Assembly: GCA_977006965.1 (NCBI GenBank) | Contig: OZ345355.1 | Location: forward strand, 62,001-126,000 | Length of the DNA stretch: 64,000 nucleotides | DNA from: Phymatolithon calcareum | Lineage: Eukaryota; Rhodophyta; Florideophyceae; Hapalidiales | Direction of reading: 5' to 3' | Part shown: one piece after another, positions 1-10,710 of the stretch | Numbering within the stretch: position 1 is the stretch's first letter | How the letters are laid out: each line of letters starts with the position of its first letter | Notes under the pieces: model-generated | What the model was told of the DNA's origin: nothing | Seen by the model: the letters and a program-made list of their open reading frames with translations, nothing else | Databases searched by the model: none | Made by a program: the position numbers and the translations under genes

Positions 1-510
1 CGCTGCAGTCCGTACCGTCAACAGATATAAACCAATGATTTGACGTGTCTTCAACTGGATAGCCGGAACCTAGCAAAAGGTTATTCCAAACAATCTGAGC
101 GCCAAAAGCAGAGGAACTTAGAATTATTGAATGGTCCGGCGTAGAACAAATGATTGAGCACAGGCACTTACCACACGGAGGTCCGAAAACAAACTCACGG
201 AAGTCCATACCCATTTTCTGAATGTCTTTTCGTCCGATCCGCATATCTTGCAGTGTACAGGCTCGCTTCCATATACTTTCAAGAAGAGTAGCGCTCTGAG
301 CAAATGATAAGGCGCTAAGTACGCTGGAACATTCTCCTCCAACCTGTTCCAAGTTTCCACGCAGACACAAACCAAGACTCCGAACAAAGACCGGAACCGT
401 CGCTGTTGCGCCACGTTATACAGGCCTGGAGCATTTCGAATCATTGGACGCGAATGGTACTGAATATCTTCAACAGAGATGGGCATGTTTGCGTTTCGCA
501 AGCGGTACAT
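1..510 (-). CDS. DDE_Tnp_4-type transposase, copy 1, two exons, 3' part cut by window edge
   Basis: Likely DNA-transposase of the eukaryotic DDE_Tnp_4 endonuclease group, which would cut and rejoin its own element's ends. Exon 1 is 510 down to 172 (113 codons from ATG). A 77-bp intron at 171-95 has a GTAAGT donor and CAG acceptor, phase 0. Exon 2 runs from 94 off the window. Seen: the exon-1 segment HLLRALLFLKVYGSE, followed by DEKTFRKWVW, matches HLLFALLFLKMYGNE/DEKTFRKWAW in the copy at 61253-62185. The predicted exon 2 begins with a motif ending ISVDGTD, the first catalytic Asp region, matching SVDGTDF in the other copy. The intron sits at the same place in both copies, which supports the model. 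The rest of the catalytic core lies outside the window, so intactness cannot be judged. Confidence 0.72.
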
Positions 511-980
511 GAGGGCAGCGAATAGCTTGCGGTTGAGGAGATGGGAAAGATGGCCGGAAAATAATTTGAGTTTTCAAATATTAAAGATTTTTTATAATGT
601 GCCTGAAAACGTGAACGTTTTTTAAGTTTTTGTTCAGCGCACGTCGAAGTCTTGTGCAATTCATTGTGTTCTCTTTTGTGAATGCCATCATTCTGATGAC
701 CGAATCATTCTCAGGGACACTCCAATCCGTCAATCACGAACCTAAACTTGGCCCCACGACAAATACCCCTTTCTCGCAATGCCGCCATTGCAACGAACGG
801 GCGTGTATGCGCTCATCTTCCTTAGCTCCCCGCTTGTGAAGTGTTATGCTATCCATATCGTTGCTCCCTCTTGTATATCCATTCTCATCATCATGGCATT
901 ATGTCCTTCGCCTGGGTAGATGAATGATTGGTGAGGGGCGCAGTGAAGGCAACAACTTTTCAACCGTAGAAAACAATATA
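511..980. other. No gene seen
   Basis: Only short ORFs with non-ATG starts and no recognisable motif. It probably includes the 5' flank of the transposase gene that begins at 510 on the minus strand. Confidence 0.5.
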
Positions 981-1599
981 TAACAGGGGGTACCGAAAAA
1001 ATCGCAAAACGCGATCGAGATTTTTTAGAAGGGTACAGTCTGTGGGCATGAGGTCCATTTAATACAAATTTTAGTTCAAAAGGAAGCCAACACAAACAGT
1101 AGTGTTCAATCCGAGCGACGAGCTCCGAGTCGGTCGTCGTGAAGAGCAAGAACAAGGAGAAGACACCCCTTCAAACGGCCCCAATTTGAAAATGCAACAA
1201 AAAAACAACACAAAGCGTCTATCATAAAATTAACAAAAAAACAATGCTGACCCAGCACGAGTCCTCCCCCATCAACACCTCGAAGTTCTACAGTTTGGCG
1301 CGTCGAGCAATCCTTCCCGCGAATCGGCCTGTGCTGTGCGTCCCTTTCACTTTTCGGCGGCATTGCTCGGCGTACAGTTGGCCGATTTCGCCAGTTTCTT
1401 CTCGAGAACGCTTGAACGTAGAGTGGTCTCTAGCTTGGCGAAGTTTCAGCACATTCATTACAGTACTCGTGGAGATATGGCTAGCTTTCTACTGGTCTTC
1501 GGGCCATTTTTTGCGTAACTGCTCGTTTTCTGATCAATTTTAACCATTTTTAACATGTTATTATTTCGAACCGTGTTATAATTTCGGTACCCCCTGTTA
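981..1599. mobile_element. TA-flanked MITE-like element with 16-18 bp perfect terminal inverted repeats
   Basis: The left end 981-998 reads TAACAGGGGGTACCGAAA and the right end 1582-1599 is its exact reverse complement. The outer TA on each side fits a TA target duplication, as in Tc1/mariner-like elements (family behaviour; assignment is inferred). The element is about 615 bp. Its interior has only short open frames on both strands and no DDE motif that I recognise, so it is treated as non-autonomous. It lies just outside the MULE at 1791-3146. Confidence 0.62.
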
Positions 1600-1790
1600 G
1601 AGCCCCCTTCTGTAATATTACGCATTAATCTTCTTCTCCCTGACTTGGAACCAAAACTCAATATTTGGCGTGCTGTGCTCATAAGAATTTGTGCAGACGG
1701 CATGATCTACGTACTCGAATCGAAGAGCATGATCTTCTCTTGCGCAATCTGGCAAGATTGCGGTGGGTTATAAAATTATACGATAGATAA

Positions 1791-3146
1791 CGAGGAAATT
1801 CGCTGCATGGACCGAAAAAGGTGGCAAAATTCGCTAAATCGGCACCCCTTGCAATAACTACTACTCGTTATGATACACAGAGCACTCCATAGAAATAAAC
1901 TTATCAAAAAAATAATATTTATTTCATGCGCAACTCTCTATGCTTCAGCTCCTCGTCGCAAGTAGCATCTCCGTCATCGCAGGCGGTGAGGTCAATTATC
2001 ATGGACTGAGCCGTTTTGCTGATGGGTTTTCGCTTCGCCTCAATAATATTGCGGATGTTCGGCTTGACGCATGTCTGCGAGAAGTGACCTTTGTTTCCGC
2101 ACGAGGAGCCGTGACGGGACCTCATTTTGGACGGGAAGTAGGGCCTCTTGCGCTTGCGGCCCAGCTTAGCGACAAGGTCAAACGGACCAAATCATCCTGT
2201 ACTAGCTGGTAACCAGTGACTGCAACACGAATGATGATGCCCTCGTGTTGCTTGGCCCACGCTATCAATAGCCATGCGTCCCACACCAGATCTTGTTTCA
2301 CGGGTCGAACGTGACTCGATGCTGCGCCAAGCGTCTAGAACAATACAAAAGTGCAGCGACGACGTGAATACATGGCCGCTGGTGCTCTTCAAAGTGGCGG
2401 CAAGAGCATGTAGCGCGATAGTCGCTGTTAACTACCACAGGGAATGGTGTCACTTGGCTGCTAACAACAAACCTCAGCATGTCACTTTCGATGACCTCTG
2501 GCTCCACAAGCGGCTTCTCCGCTCAGAGGATTTTTCCTGGTGCTTCTTGTAGCAGCAAGGCGTGAGGAACTTGCCCGTCCATGTGCCTTGCCAATAGACG
2601 TGTTGTGGGCGATTACGAGGTTGACAACGTCGTCAAAGTTTGCTCCAGGGCAGTCACCCACCCTTAGCACGAGCTCCATCTTCTCCATGAGTTCAGACGG
2701 TTCGGGCGAGAGCGTTGTGAGTTAGCTTAGCAGTCGAATGCGACGAGGTGCAGAATACTTTGCGTAGCGGATTAGTAGTGTAATAATAAGGAAGCTGATT
2801 GAAGATATGGGTAGTCAAGGAGCATGGGCAATTGGTACACTCAGTAGAACCCTGAAGAAGCCCACATGGACCCCTACCGAAGAGAATGAAGTGGCGCGAG
2901 CCATTGACGTGATATTATGCAATTCTGAATAAGATAACTGACAACTCTCGATGCTAGTATAATGCGATTAGAAACGTGCCGACTTTCCTCAAGTTGGGAC
3001 ACATGGTACCTTCTCAATAAATCCTTTTAATTACGTGTAATGATAAGCGGCTGTCTAGCTGAAATCATAACGAGTAGTAGTTTTTGCAAGGGTGCCGATT
3101 TAGCGAATTTGGCCACCTTTTTCGGTCCATGCAGCGAATTTCCTCG
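1791..3146 (-). mobile_element. Mutator-like element (MULE) with ~84-bp terminal inverted repeats
   Basis: The arms 1791-1874 and 3064-3146 are near-identical inverted copies. Each starts CGAGGAAATTCGCTGCATGG at its outer end and finishes CTACTACTCGTTATGAT at its inner end, with only a few mismatches. Outside and inside these coordinates the similarity stops abruptly. Between them lie minus-strand fragments with a SWIM zinc finger and a zinc-knuckle remnant, the usual tail of MULE transposases. Long terminal inverted repeats are typical of MULEs. I could not find a convincing 9-bp target duplication. At ~1.36 kb it is too short for a full MURA-type gene, so it is a deletion derivative. Confidence 0.72.
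1919..2725 (-). pseudogene. MULE transposase 3' remnant (SWIM finger and zinc knuckle)
   Basis: Read on the minus strand, 2688-2482 gives a short open fragment. 2507-2298 contains CSC, nine residues, then CIH, the CxCx(n)CxH signature of the SWIM finger that follows the DDE core in MULE transposases. 2125-1919 contains CGNKGHFSQTC, a zinc-knuckle-like motif whose first Cys of the usual CX2CX4HX4C appears lost. The three fragments lie in different frames and are separated by stops, so the gene is dead. The catalytic DDE domain is not visible inside the element. Assignment rests on the two zinc motifs plus the long inverted repeats around them. Confidence 0.66.
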
Positions 3147-5434
3147 ATTTTTAATACTTCCTGTGATGCTATGCAGACCGCTGCGCCTCCCTTACAGTAT
3201 CAACAAGCGCGCAGCAATTAAGATAAAAACATGAAAAGTTGCATCTCGACTCTGAAACCAACAAGATTTTGAGTTTTTTATGTAACTTCAAATCTTGATA
3301 TTGCGATTTGCACACTAACATTTCTCATGCAGAATGGACAAGCGGTATAAGGCCGACGCTGCCGTTAGTCAAGTCGCGAAACAATCTACTTGGAGAGCTG
3401 CAAAGAACAGCCCATATTGAGATTGTGAGCATTTTTCATGCCTCAAAAAAATAGTCTTGTTTAATTTTTATCCTAGTGAAGCAGCAATGATCACAAGATT
3501 CCCCATTATGTTCATATGATAGTTCCAAACGTTGGGCGAGTGAAAATAGAGCGATAGATGTCCGTCACAAAATCAATGAGATGAGAAAGCTGGTCGGTAC
3601 TGCTTTCCGAGATTCATACTCTCTTCTTTCCACAGATATTCAATTAGCAAGCGGCATTTTTTTGATCCCTCTTACTGCAGTTTACTAAATCATCAAATGC
3701 ACCTAGAAACTTTGAATCGTACCAAAATTTAAAACAGTTTTGCTTACCAGAACCACGTGACCGCTTGGTGCTTGGGATGGTCAGCTTGTTTCGTGTCTGT
3801 CCGAAACGGGGACATATATTACTCAAATTGCTAGCTCCAATTATTTTTCTCTGAAAGAAAGTGTCCTTTCAAGATATTGAAGAGCACAAGTTAATTTGAG
3901 GCAAGAGGTAGCTAGTAGATTGAGCAGAAAAGTCCATCGGAGTTCATCAACAGATATTGATAGTTGTTTCGAACCTTTTCGAAGAAAATTTCTTTCTGTA
4001 CAGCTATGTTCTGCAGTTCTAGGAAAGTACGGCACTCAAAAAGTTAATCCATGCTGTTGCGCGGAATACATACTCTCATCAATCCCCAGAAGAGCCATTG
4101 AGATTCCATTCATGATATTTATGGCTGAAGAGCATCCATGAAAGCCACTCATTCGCTAGTTTCGATATTCCGTCTCTGATGCAGTCGGCTGAGATGACTT
4201 AATGCATTTATCTCAAGGAATCTTCTTGATTCTTAAAATATTCGGTAATACTGTACAAAGGTGGGCACAAAGGTGGGCTCTCGGAGAACTGCATAAAAAC
4301 TGTTTGATATCAGCATCTCAAGTTATGAATACGCAGGGAGTTTGCGGGAAATCCCGTTTTCTGGTCTTACAGTATATTTAAAATAGAATAAATTGAGCTT
4401 TCTGTGAGAAGCAAATTTTTTGGTATATTTTACTTCTTGATACGTTATGTTACTAGGAGCACACACAAAAGTGGAAAACCATGGTTAATTTTGCGAAATG
4501 GCCCAATCTACTCCAACATCATTGAAAACGCCGATTCCCGCAGCTCCCAGAAATCTAATTATCTATTGCAATCGTCAAGACGCTCAGGAATATCGCAAAG
4601 TATTCCCAGACGGCAATGAAAACTGAATTGGAAGCACTCTACTGCGTGTACTCCTGAAAAATATTACCGCTGTAAACTGCCTTTTTTCACTCTTGGTTGT
4701 CCTTGGCAGCCGTTCTTCATTCTCTTATGATTCTCTCTCGGGAAGGAGAAATTGTGCTCATATAAATTGAACAGAGGTGAAGACGCTAGAATTTGAACTT
4801 AGAGAATGCATATGAAGATGCAAAAAGCCATTTTACATCGCTTCGCAGTGACAGTCGCCCTCACACACGTTCGAATGGTTGCATTACTCTTAGAAAGAAT
4901 TGATTGCAGATGACCAACACTAGGAAATGGACTTATTAAGCAGGCATTCAGAGCGATAAAGTCTACGTAAAGCAAGTAGGGAGCAGGAAGTGAGATATTT
5001 TAAATCCTTAAGACATAAACAATGCAATAAAAATGAAAGAGAAACACAAGGTCGATTGTACATTCCATCATGCCAGCTGGGTTGTGCGTTCTCCATTTCA
5101 GTTACATGAACCGGGGGAGTGTTATGGGGGGGAGTACCGCAGAATTTCAAGTCTCAAAACAATAAACCTGAATCATGCACCCCCCTGTGCCGTTAGTATG
5201 ACAACCACTCCATAACACTCTCCTGCATGAACTGATGCACTGGGCCTCATATAGATACGGGCTGCAAGAGAGATAAACTTCGCTTTGAGCGAAGAGAGAG
5301 TACTAATGAAGGGGACTAGTGTCTACTGTACGGGAGGTCCTCAATTGAGGACAACAGTTTCATATTTCTAGCGTCTTTGTCGGTACCGGTCGGTTGCCGT
5401 ACAATAGACTCTAGAAGGAACTACTTGTGAATTA
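3147..5434. other. Gene-free AT-rich spacer
   Basis: No convincing gene; only scattered ORFs under ~80 codons. Two small structural notes: a perfect 16-bp palindrome GTCCTCAATTGAGGAC at 5337-5352, and an inverted pair GGAGTGTTATGG (around 5117-5128) / CCATAACACTCTCC (around 5209-5222) enclosing about 100 bp, possibly a tiny foldback. Confidence 0.5.
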
Positions 5435-6715
5435 CAGTCAACCCTCGATAACTGGACCCTCTGTAAGCTTATAACCTCGGTTTTTAGAATATTGCGTGCG
5501 TCCACGAATACCGTTTATCCCAAAATTTTTCGAAATTTTAATATGTTCAGAATACTCACTTAGTAGAATATCCTGACTGTCGATGCACGACGCATACCTT
5601 AAAAATGTATAAAATATTGAGTACCTGTCACGGAGCATATTCTGCACGTTACCACTTGTCCACAGAATGTAGTAAGGCACAGCCCTCCATTTCCATGGCG
5701 GCCAGACCTCGGTAAGAGTGCTCGAGTGTATGCACATCTTATTACCGATCGCGTCTACGACGACTGTTGACACTACGCCAGCACTCAGCCCTCCATAGTG
5801 GTAGCAGTCCTGATCCCGGCAATGCGGTCGAACACGATTTTAGCTACAACATAATCTTCGAATGGGGATAAAGTCATCAGAGACCCAGCTCTTTAAAGCT
5901 GCACTTGCTCTCCTGCAGCCCTCTAAAGTCATGGAAACCCCAATCTAGTTAGTGCCGCCCCATCCACAACTGCAAATGTGATAATTTCTACAATTGCATC
6001 ACCAACCTCTTCTTTGTAATCCGGATTTTCAGCGTAAGCAAGAATGTCGGCAATTAGCATGCGAATACCAGTTATCCCTGCTATATCGGGCCTGCGGAAG
6101 CCCCTTTGTATCTCTGTTATCCGCGGAGCCATCATCTACTTTCGTGATTTTCCGGTCGGTCCGTCGCCATCTTCGAAAAGCGCTCCAGGCGTTTGTGGGA
6201 TTATTATTGTACCTCTGCGTGAAGTCTGTCGCTGCCAATGGCGTCTATATTCCCAACTCTGACCGCGATTCCAAAAGCGTGATACCACCTGACTGCTCGT
6301 CAGATTATCCAACCTTATACACGCTTCAAGCACATTATCTGCGACAGTTGGTTCCTACTGTACGCATGCGCAACAGTTACGCAGATATACACTAATACAT
6401 CGGTGTCACCATGATCCTCCAGTGATGTTGCAGTTCCGGGCCGCACAGTTCCCACGAGCCTAATGCCGTCAACAATTGCAACTATTGAAATTTATACTAT
6501 CGCATCACCATCCGCTTCTCTGCTCCCTGGATTCTCAGATTCGCGCAGTGTGTCGGCATCGATTGCCGCAACGACACGTCGGCTGTCTCTGCGACATGGG
6601 TTGCTGAGATACACGTGTAGTCTTTGCGATATGATATGAATTCACTCCTGGAATATCTCGACATCTGGATTTCTGACTCCCGGACCGAAGCCATCCAGTT
6701 ATCGAGGGTTGACAG
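5435..6715. mobile_element. pogo/Tigger-like non-autonomous element 1 (TA target site)
   Basis: The left terminus at 5435 reads CAGTCAACCCTCGATAACTG, preceded by TA (5433-5434). The right terminus, read inward on the minus strand from 6715, is CTGTCAACCCTCGATAACTG, flanked by TA at 6716-6717. One mismatch separates the ~20-bp ends. CAG...CTCGATAA tips with a TA duplication resemble pogo/Tigger-type Tc1-mariner elements (inferred). The 1.28-kb interior has no recognisable DDE_1 transposase. It does contain a diverged direct duplication (about 5946-6058 versus 6461-6560, both rich in ATTGCATCACC-like text). A related element sits at 9616-10038. Confidence 0.7.
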
Positions 6716-7768
6716 TAGTTGCATTTTTCTTACCGCAGTCCCAACTTCAGCTTCGTTGCCCACGTTCCTTCAGGAGATTGAGAAAGCACACGAAGCTGAC
6801 ATCGAAGATAATTTCTTCCGCTGCTCTTGCAAGCCACGCCATCATAAATACAACCAAAATAAAGTACTCCACTGCACATATGCAATATTTGTAGACTCAA
6901 TATTTTTGGACGCGCTGTACTGTACAGTACCTGCATTACATTCTCCCGAAGCCTGGGCGTAAAGCTGGATACGCGTACATAGTGCCCATCTTTTCGGTCA
7001 CTCCAGTGCTGAGGAGTATCTCCGAATGGGTGGGCAAAAGATTTTGCCTTAATTCGAATTCAAAGCTGAGCCAAATGCCAATCATCGTTCAGCTCAATTG
7101 AAAACATATCTCACATTATAGGGAATCTCCGGAGCTCTTTCTTCGCTAAATTTGTAAATGCAGCGTGAACACGAGGTATTTACGTCAGAAATATAGCACA
7201 GAATTTCAATTTACTTCTCGATCGTCAGGGCGTCAAAATGAATTCGAAAAAGGAAGGCAACGACCTTTATCAGATCTCCTTTCCTTCGCTAAATTATAAT
7301 CTCGTGTGAAGCAATTCTCATAGAAGCAATCTACGGCAATTCAAAAGCGAACTGATTGTCCAGCGGAATGCAGTAGTCAGGATGAGGTTTAGTATACGAA
7401 GACATTGTGCGGAAGGTGGGAAACTCATTTCGTTCACGTATCGATAAGATCATCTCAGAGTGGCGCAAAAGAAGGCACGTCGCTGTTGTACCCGCGCTAT
7501 TGCCACGTCTCTCCATTTCTCAAGCTTTTGGATTTGTAAAACGTCAACTACCACAGTGCGTCAAAGACTACAGCCAGTAGAACTGCACTATGTTAACTCC
7601 AGTATCATTCTATGATAGACATACCCAAAGTGCATTTTCATGATGGCGTACGGCTCCTTCAAATTTTCGCCTTAAAGATGCAACACGGAATTTGAATTCA
7701 AGTTATTGCTTCCTCAAATTACTAGAAACGTATTCACAACGTTCAACTCCGTAGCTACATACTCTCGG
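6716..7768. other. Gene-free spacer upstream of the secreted-protein gene
   Basis: I see no gene. Around 6917-6931 there is a self-complementary TACTGTACAGTA run. Similar GTACTGTA/TACAGTAC strings recur at ~9768, ~49575, ~49693 and ~55206, function unknown. Confidence 0.45.
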
Positions 7769-7776
7769 TATAAATA
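7769..7776 (+). promoter_or_regulatory. TATA box of the 7859 gene
   Basis: TATAAATA lies 83 bp before the best ATG, so transcription would start near 7800 with a ~60-nt leader. This position favours the ATG at 7859 over an upstream non-ATG start at 7706, which would lie before the TATA box. Confidence 0.6.
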
Positions 7777-7858
7777 TCACTTGTCCTACACGAGGTTCCC
7801 AAGATTTTCTCGCAAATCAAGCACAAGTTCGACATCTCCCCACCTCACTCCAGGCAAA

Positions 7859-8353
7859 ATGGCAATAACTTCCTCCATTTCTGCGGTTCTCGTCCTGCTT
7901 CTCGTATCCACTGCATTCGGATGCTACAACCCGTGCAAATTCGAGTTTTGCAACAGTCCCGTCCTGCATCTCGGCCAAAATGACGTCCCCCTCAGCGGTC
8001 CAATCTGCTGGAAAGGAACCCATAAGAAGATCGGGGTGATCAACACTGGTGAGGCCAGGGTTGAAGTCCCCGAAGGGCGCAGAAAGATCTCCAGAACCAA
8101 GGTCAGCTTCCCACCGTCTTTCTTCAAGGGCTATGCTTTGAAGTATGTCGTGAACCCCAAAAAGACTGTCTATCTTGGCGCAGTCGGTCATCAAGTAGCA
8201 ACAAAGGAACAGCTCGATTTTTTGGACAACAGATGCGTCATTCTTCCGATTGATCACTACCAGGTGCTTGACAAGGATTTCAATGTCCAGAGCAATAATA
8301 ACGATAAGAGTTACCCGTTCTGGAACTGTGTAGCTTTTAAGGCGAAGGCTTAG
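7859..8353 (+). CDS. Small secreted cysteine protein, unknown family
   Basis: A 164-residue intronless ORF. The ATG context is CAAAATGG, and a TATA box sits at a sensible distance upstream. Residues 1-21 are a clear signal peptide (polar start, then a VLVLLLVS core and a small-residue cleavage region). The mature part of about 143 residues has six cysteines: three near the N-terminus (22, 26, 31), one at 50 and two near the C-terminus. That fits up to three disulfides in an extracellular protein. The middle is basic (KKIGV, RRKISRTK) and contains a YALKYVVNPKKTVYLGAVG stretch suggesting beta strands. I recognise no domain. The gene sits between two pogo-like elements but looks intact, with GC-richer codons than the flanks. 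It could be a cell-wall or defence protein, but nothing in the sequence decides that. Confidence 0.8.
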   Translation: MAITSSISAVLVLLLVSTAFGCYNPCKFEFCNSPVLHLGQNDVPLSGPICWKGTHKKIGVINTGEARVEVPEGRRKISRTKVSFPPSFFKGYALKYVVNPKKTVYLGAVGHQVATKEQLDFLDNRCVILPIDHYQVLDKDFNVQSNNNDKSYPFWNCVAFKAKA

Positions 8354-8427
8354 AGAGTGACCATCAATTGCGCGGCTTTGCGCACCTGTGATTTCTTGAA
8401 GTCTTTCATTTGCTCCACCCGTACTGC

Positions 8428-8433
8428 AATAAA
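8428..8433 (+). terminator. Poly(A) signal AATAAA of the secreted-protein gene
   Basis: AATAAA lies 75 nt after the stop codon, a normal distance for a 3' UTR signal. Confidence 0.5.
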
Positions 8434-9615
8434 GTTGAAAGTTTATGAAAATGATCTATCGTGTCATAGTCTGAAGTTTAGTTTGCCTTTCAAAAATCTA
8501 AGTAGAAATATGATTCGGACTTTGACAATTTTACGTTCTCAGCATTTAGTACGTCCACAGGGAAACAAGAAGTTGGAACATCGAATATGTAGGATATATC
8601 TGAAGTGCGCAAAAGACATAAGTCCTCGCCAAGGCATGCGACCATATGGGGCCACTATTCACCGGTGAAAGTTAAATTCATTTTGACACTCTACTGTTGG
8701 CAACGGTGCGACTATACATAGAACGAGAGATGATCAAGCTCTACAGAAATATAATTCATACTTGTATGTTATCCTAAAGTGCGGATCTGCAAATATGAAG
8801 CTGGCACAATGAGATCAAAATTCAGGAGCCGGATGCGAAGAATTCTCTTCTTGGATATCTAGCGCGCAATGTCGATCATGATTAAGCGGTTCTGTCAAAG
8901 CGTTTTCAACAGAAAGAAATCCTTTTTTATCACCAACGCGGAAGAAAAAGGAGAAGTATATGCAGGAGACCAATTAGAATTTTGAACGAAAGACATGCTA
9001 GTACATGTTGAGCAGAACAGAGGCAGTAATCAAGGAAAAAGGAAGAAGTCAATGTTCACTCACCACTGAAGTGCGAGAATCTCACTAGAATGCGAAACTG
9101 CGCAAGTTTTTCCGGCTAGTGCACCAAGGTGGCGGCCAGTAATTTGTTGTACGCTGGTACCGCTAAAAAAGTCTTCTGTCAAACTTTGTATTCTTAAAGT
9201 GCTTGACTTTTGTGCTCATGTGTACGCGGCGTAGCCAGCAAGAATCACCCCGTAGCTCCACGTGAGATTTCAGAAGACCTCGAGGTCGTCGACGATCTGG
9301 AATTTTCTTCCCAGCGGTTGGCAATAAGTTCCCAATGAGTGGGATTATGAAAGCAATATTTGCATACTTCACAACAGAGTGAGTTGCAGGACGCGTGGGG
9401 CTCTTTGTTGGCTGTTGCTTGCTCGATATTTAATGCGTGTCCAGAATCGCCTCCCCCCTGCGCCGTCGTTAAGGTTGCTGGTGTTTCACGGACTGTTCGA
9501 ACCCCCTTTTCTAAACACTTCTTCTGCGCGAGTGGATCCAGAATGAAAATGATCAATGCCCCTTCGACTGTTCCCACTATTGGGCTGATTGCCGACCATG
9601 ATCTCAGAGTGAATA
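8434..9615. other. Gene-free spacer
   Basis: Nothing beyond short ORFs without motifs. Confidence 0.5.
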
Positions 9616-10038
9616 CAGCCAGGCCTCGATAAATTGATGAGCAATGTGGGATGGTCCAATATTCTCAAAATCGAGGTTATTCTCAAGTCGAATTTTGAAT
9701 CATAAGTTTTGGATCACACGTGTGCCGAACAGTAGTAAAAGTTGACACCACTGTGTCAACTTTTACTGTACTGTACTGTATGCCAATGGCACGAGAAACA
9801 TGAAAAGTACTTACAGTATTCTACGAGTGAGGATATGCTCCGTGTACGCTAAACAAAATTATAACAAAATTTAAGGTATGCCCCGTGACCTCGAACATGA
9901 AAAAATCCCCCTATCAAATATTCTAGAATCCTTTAATTTTCGTTAAATTTAGGCGGACACGGTATTCGTGGAGCACCCGATTATGCTGATAACCGAGGTT
10001 ATTCTAAAAAAGAGGTTCCATTTATCGAGGTCTGACTG
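9616..10038. mobile_element. pogo/Tigger-like MITE 2 with internal perfect hairpin
   Basis: The left end at 9616 starts CAGCCAGGCCTCGATAAATT; the right end, read inward from 10038, is CAGTCAGACCTCGATAAATG. Both are flanked by TA (9614-9615 and 10039-10040). The subterminal text (AATAACCTCGGTTAT, then CCACGAATACCGT) is shared with the left end of element 1 at 5435, so the two are related. The element is 423 bp, with no coding capacity. It contains the 14-bp perfect hairpin at 9735-9766. Confidence 0.7.
9735..9766. repeat. Perfect inverted repeat (14-bp arms, 4-nt loop)
   Basis: GTAAAAGTTGACAC, loop CACT, GTGTCAACTTTTAC. It lies inside the MITE at 9616-10038 and is followed by three head-to-tail GTACT repeats. 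Confidence 0.85.
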
Positions 10039-10275
10039 TAGTATAGTCAAGGCTTGGGCGACAGGGAATATAGACTTTTCTGGAGGTCATGAATCATGAC
10101 TCATGATCTCGTTCTGAAGAGGTCGGCCGGGGAAAAAGTCACTGTTTATAAGGCAACAGAAATGCGAATCGCTGAGAAGCGGACACGACTGAGGCGTGAA
10201 CTGAGCAGTCTTTTCTCGTAGAAGCCTTTTCTGAAGATAGTATTCTTCGTCCGTTTGGATTCCGGTAGGGCTCCA

Positions 10276-10710
10276 ATGGAGGGGGAATTCCTAATCCATG
10301 ATGTTTTTAACCAATTTCGGGAGGATTTGACGGATCGTATTGGGGTTATCCTCCTATCTAGGGAAGAAGTTTTTTTAAAATTGCCGGCGAGTAGTGAGTG
10401 CCCTTATGACTCATTAACGGGCAATCATCACACAAGGCCTTGGCACTATGTACATGAATACTATCAGCCTTTGTCTTTTGAAGAGCCGAGAGAAGCAATG
10501 CACGCACAACTACGAGACTTTGTGGATGGCATAGGAGAAACAACCTCGGTACAAAGTGCAGTTGAAATTGAAGAATGGACTACGAATGTCCCGATCCTAT
10601 CGTATGGGATTTACTTGAATTTCAATGAAGTGGACGAGCACGGAATACCAGTCACCCCTGAAGGAATTCTGAAGCATAAATTCTTTCGAGTGCATCGGCG
10701 GATGAAGTAA
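10276..10710 (+). CDS. Orphan ORF, 144 residues
   Basis: An ATG-initiated ORF of 144 codons. It is acidic in its middle and ends in a basic HRRMK tail. I recognise no domain, signal peptide or membrane segment. The composition looks protein-like (regular hydrophobic spacing, WHYVHEYYQPLSF, YGIYLNFNEVDEHGIP), and it is long for this AT-rich neighbourhood, which is why it is listed. The frame stays open for seven codons upstream of the ATG. It could be a fragment of a larger gene or transposon cargo. There is no neighbour that suggests a role. Confidence 0.4.
   Translation: MEGEFLIHDVFNQFREDLTDRIGVILLSREEVFLKLPASSECPYDSLTGNHHTRPWHYVHEYYQPLSFEEPREAMHAQLRDFVDGIGETTSVQSAVEIEEWTTNVPILSYGIYLNFNEVDEHGIPVTPEGILKHKFFRVHRRMK

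Noticed and set aside
5114-5222. Tiny element with GGAGTGTTATGG inverted ends
   Set aside because: Only 12 bp of similarity with mismatches and no clear target duplication; could be chance.
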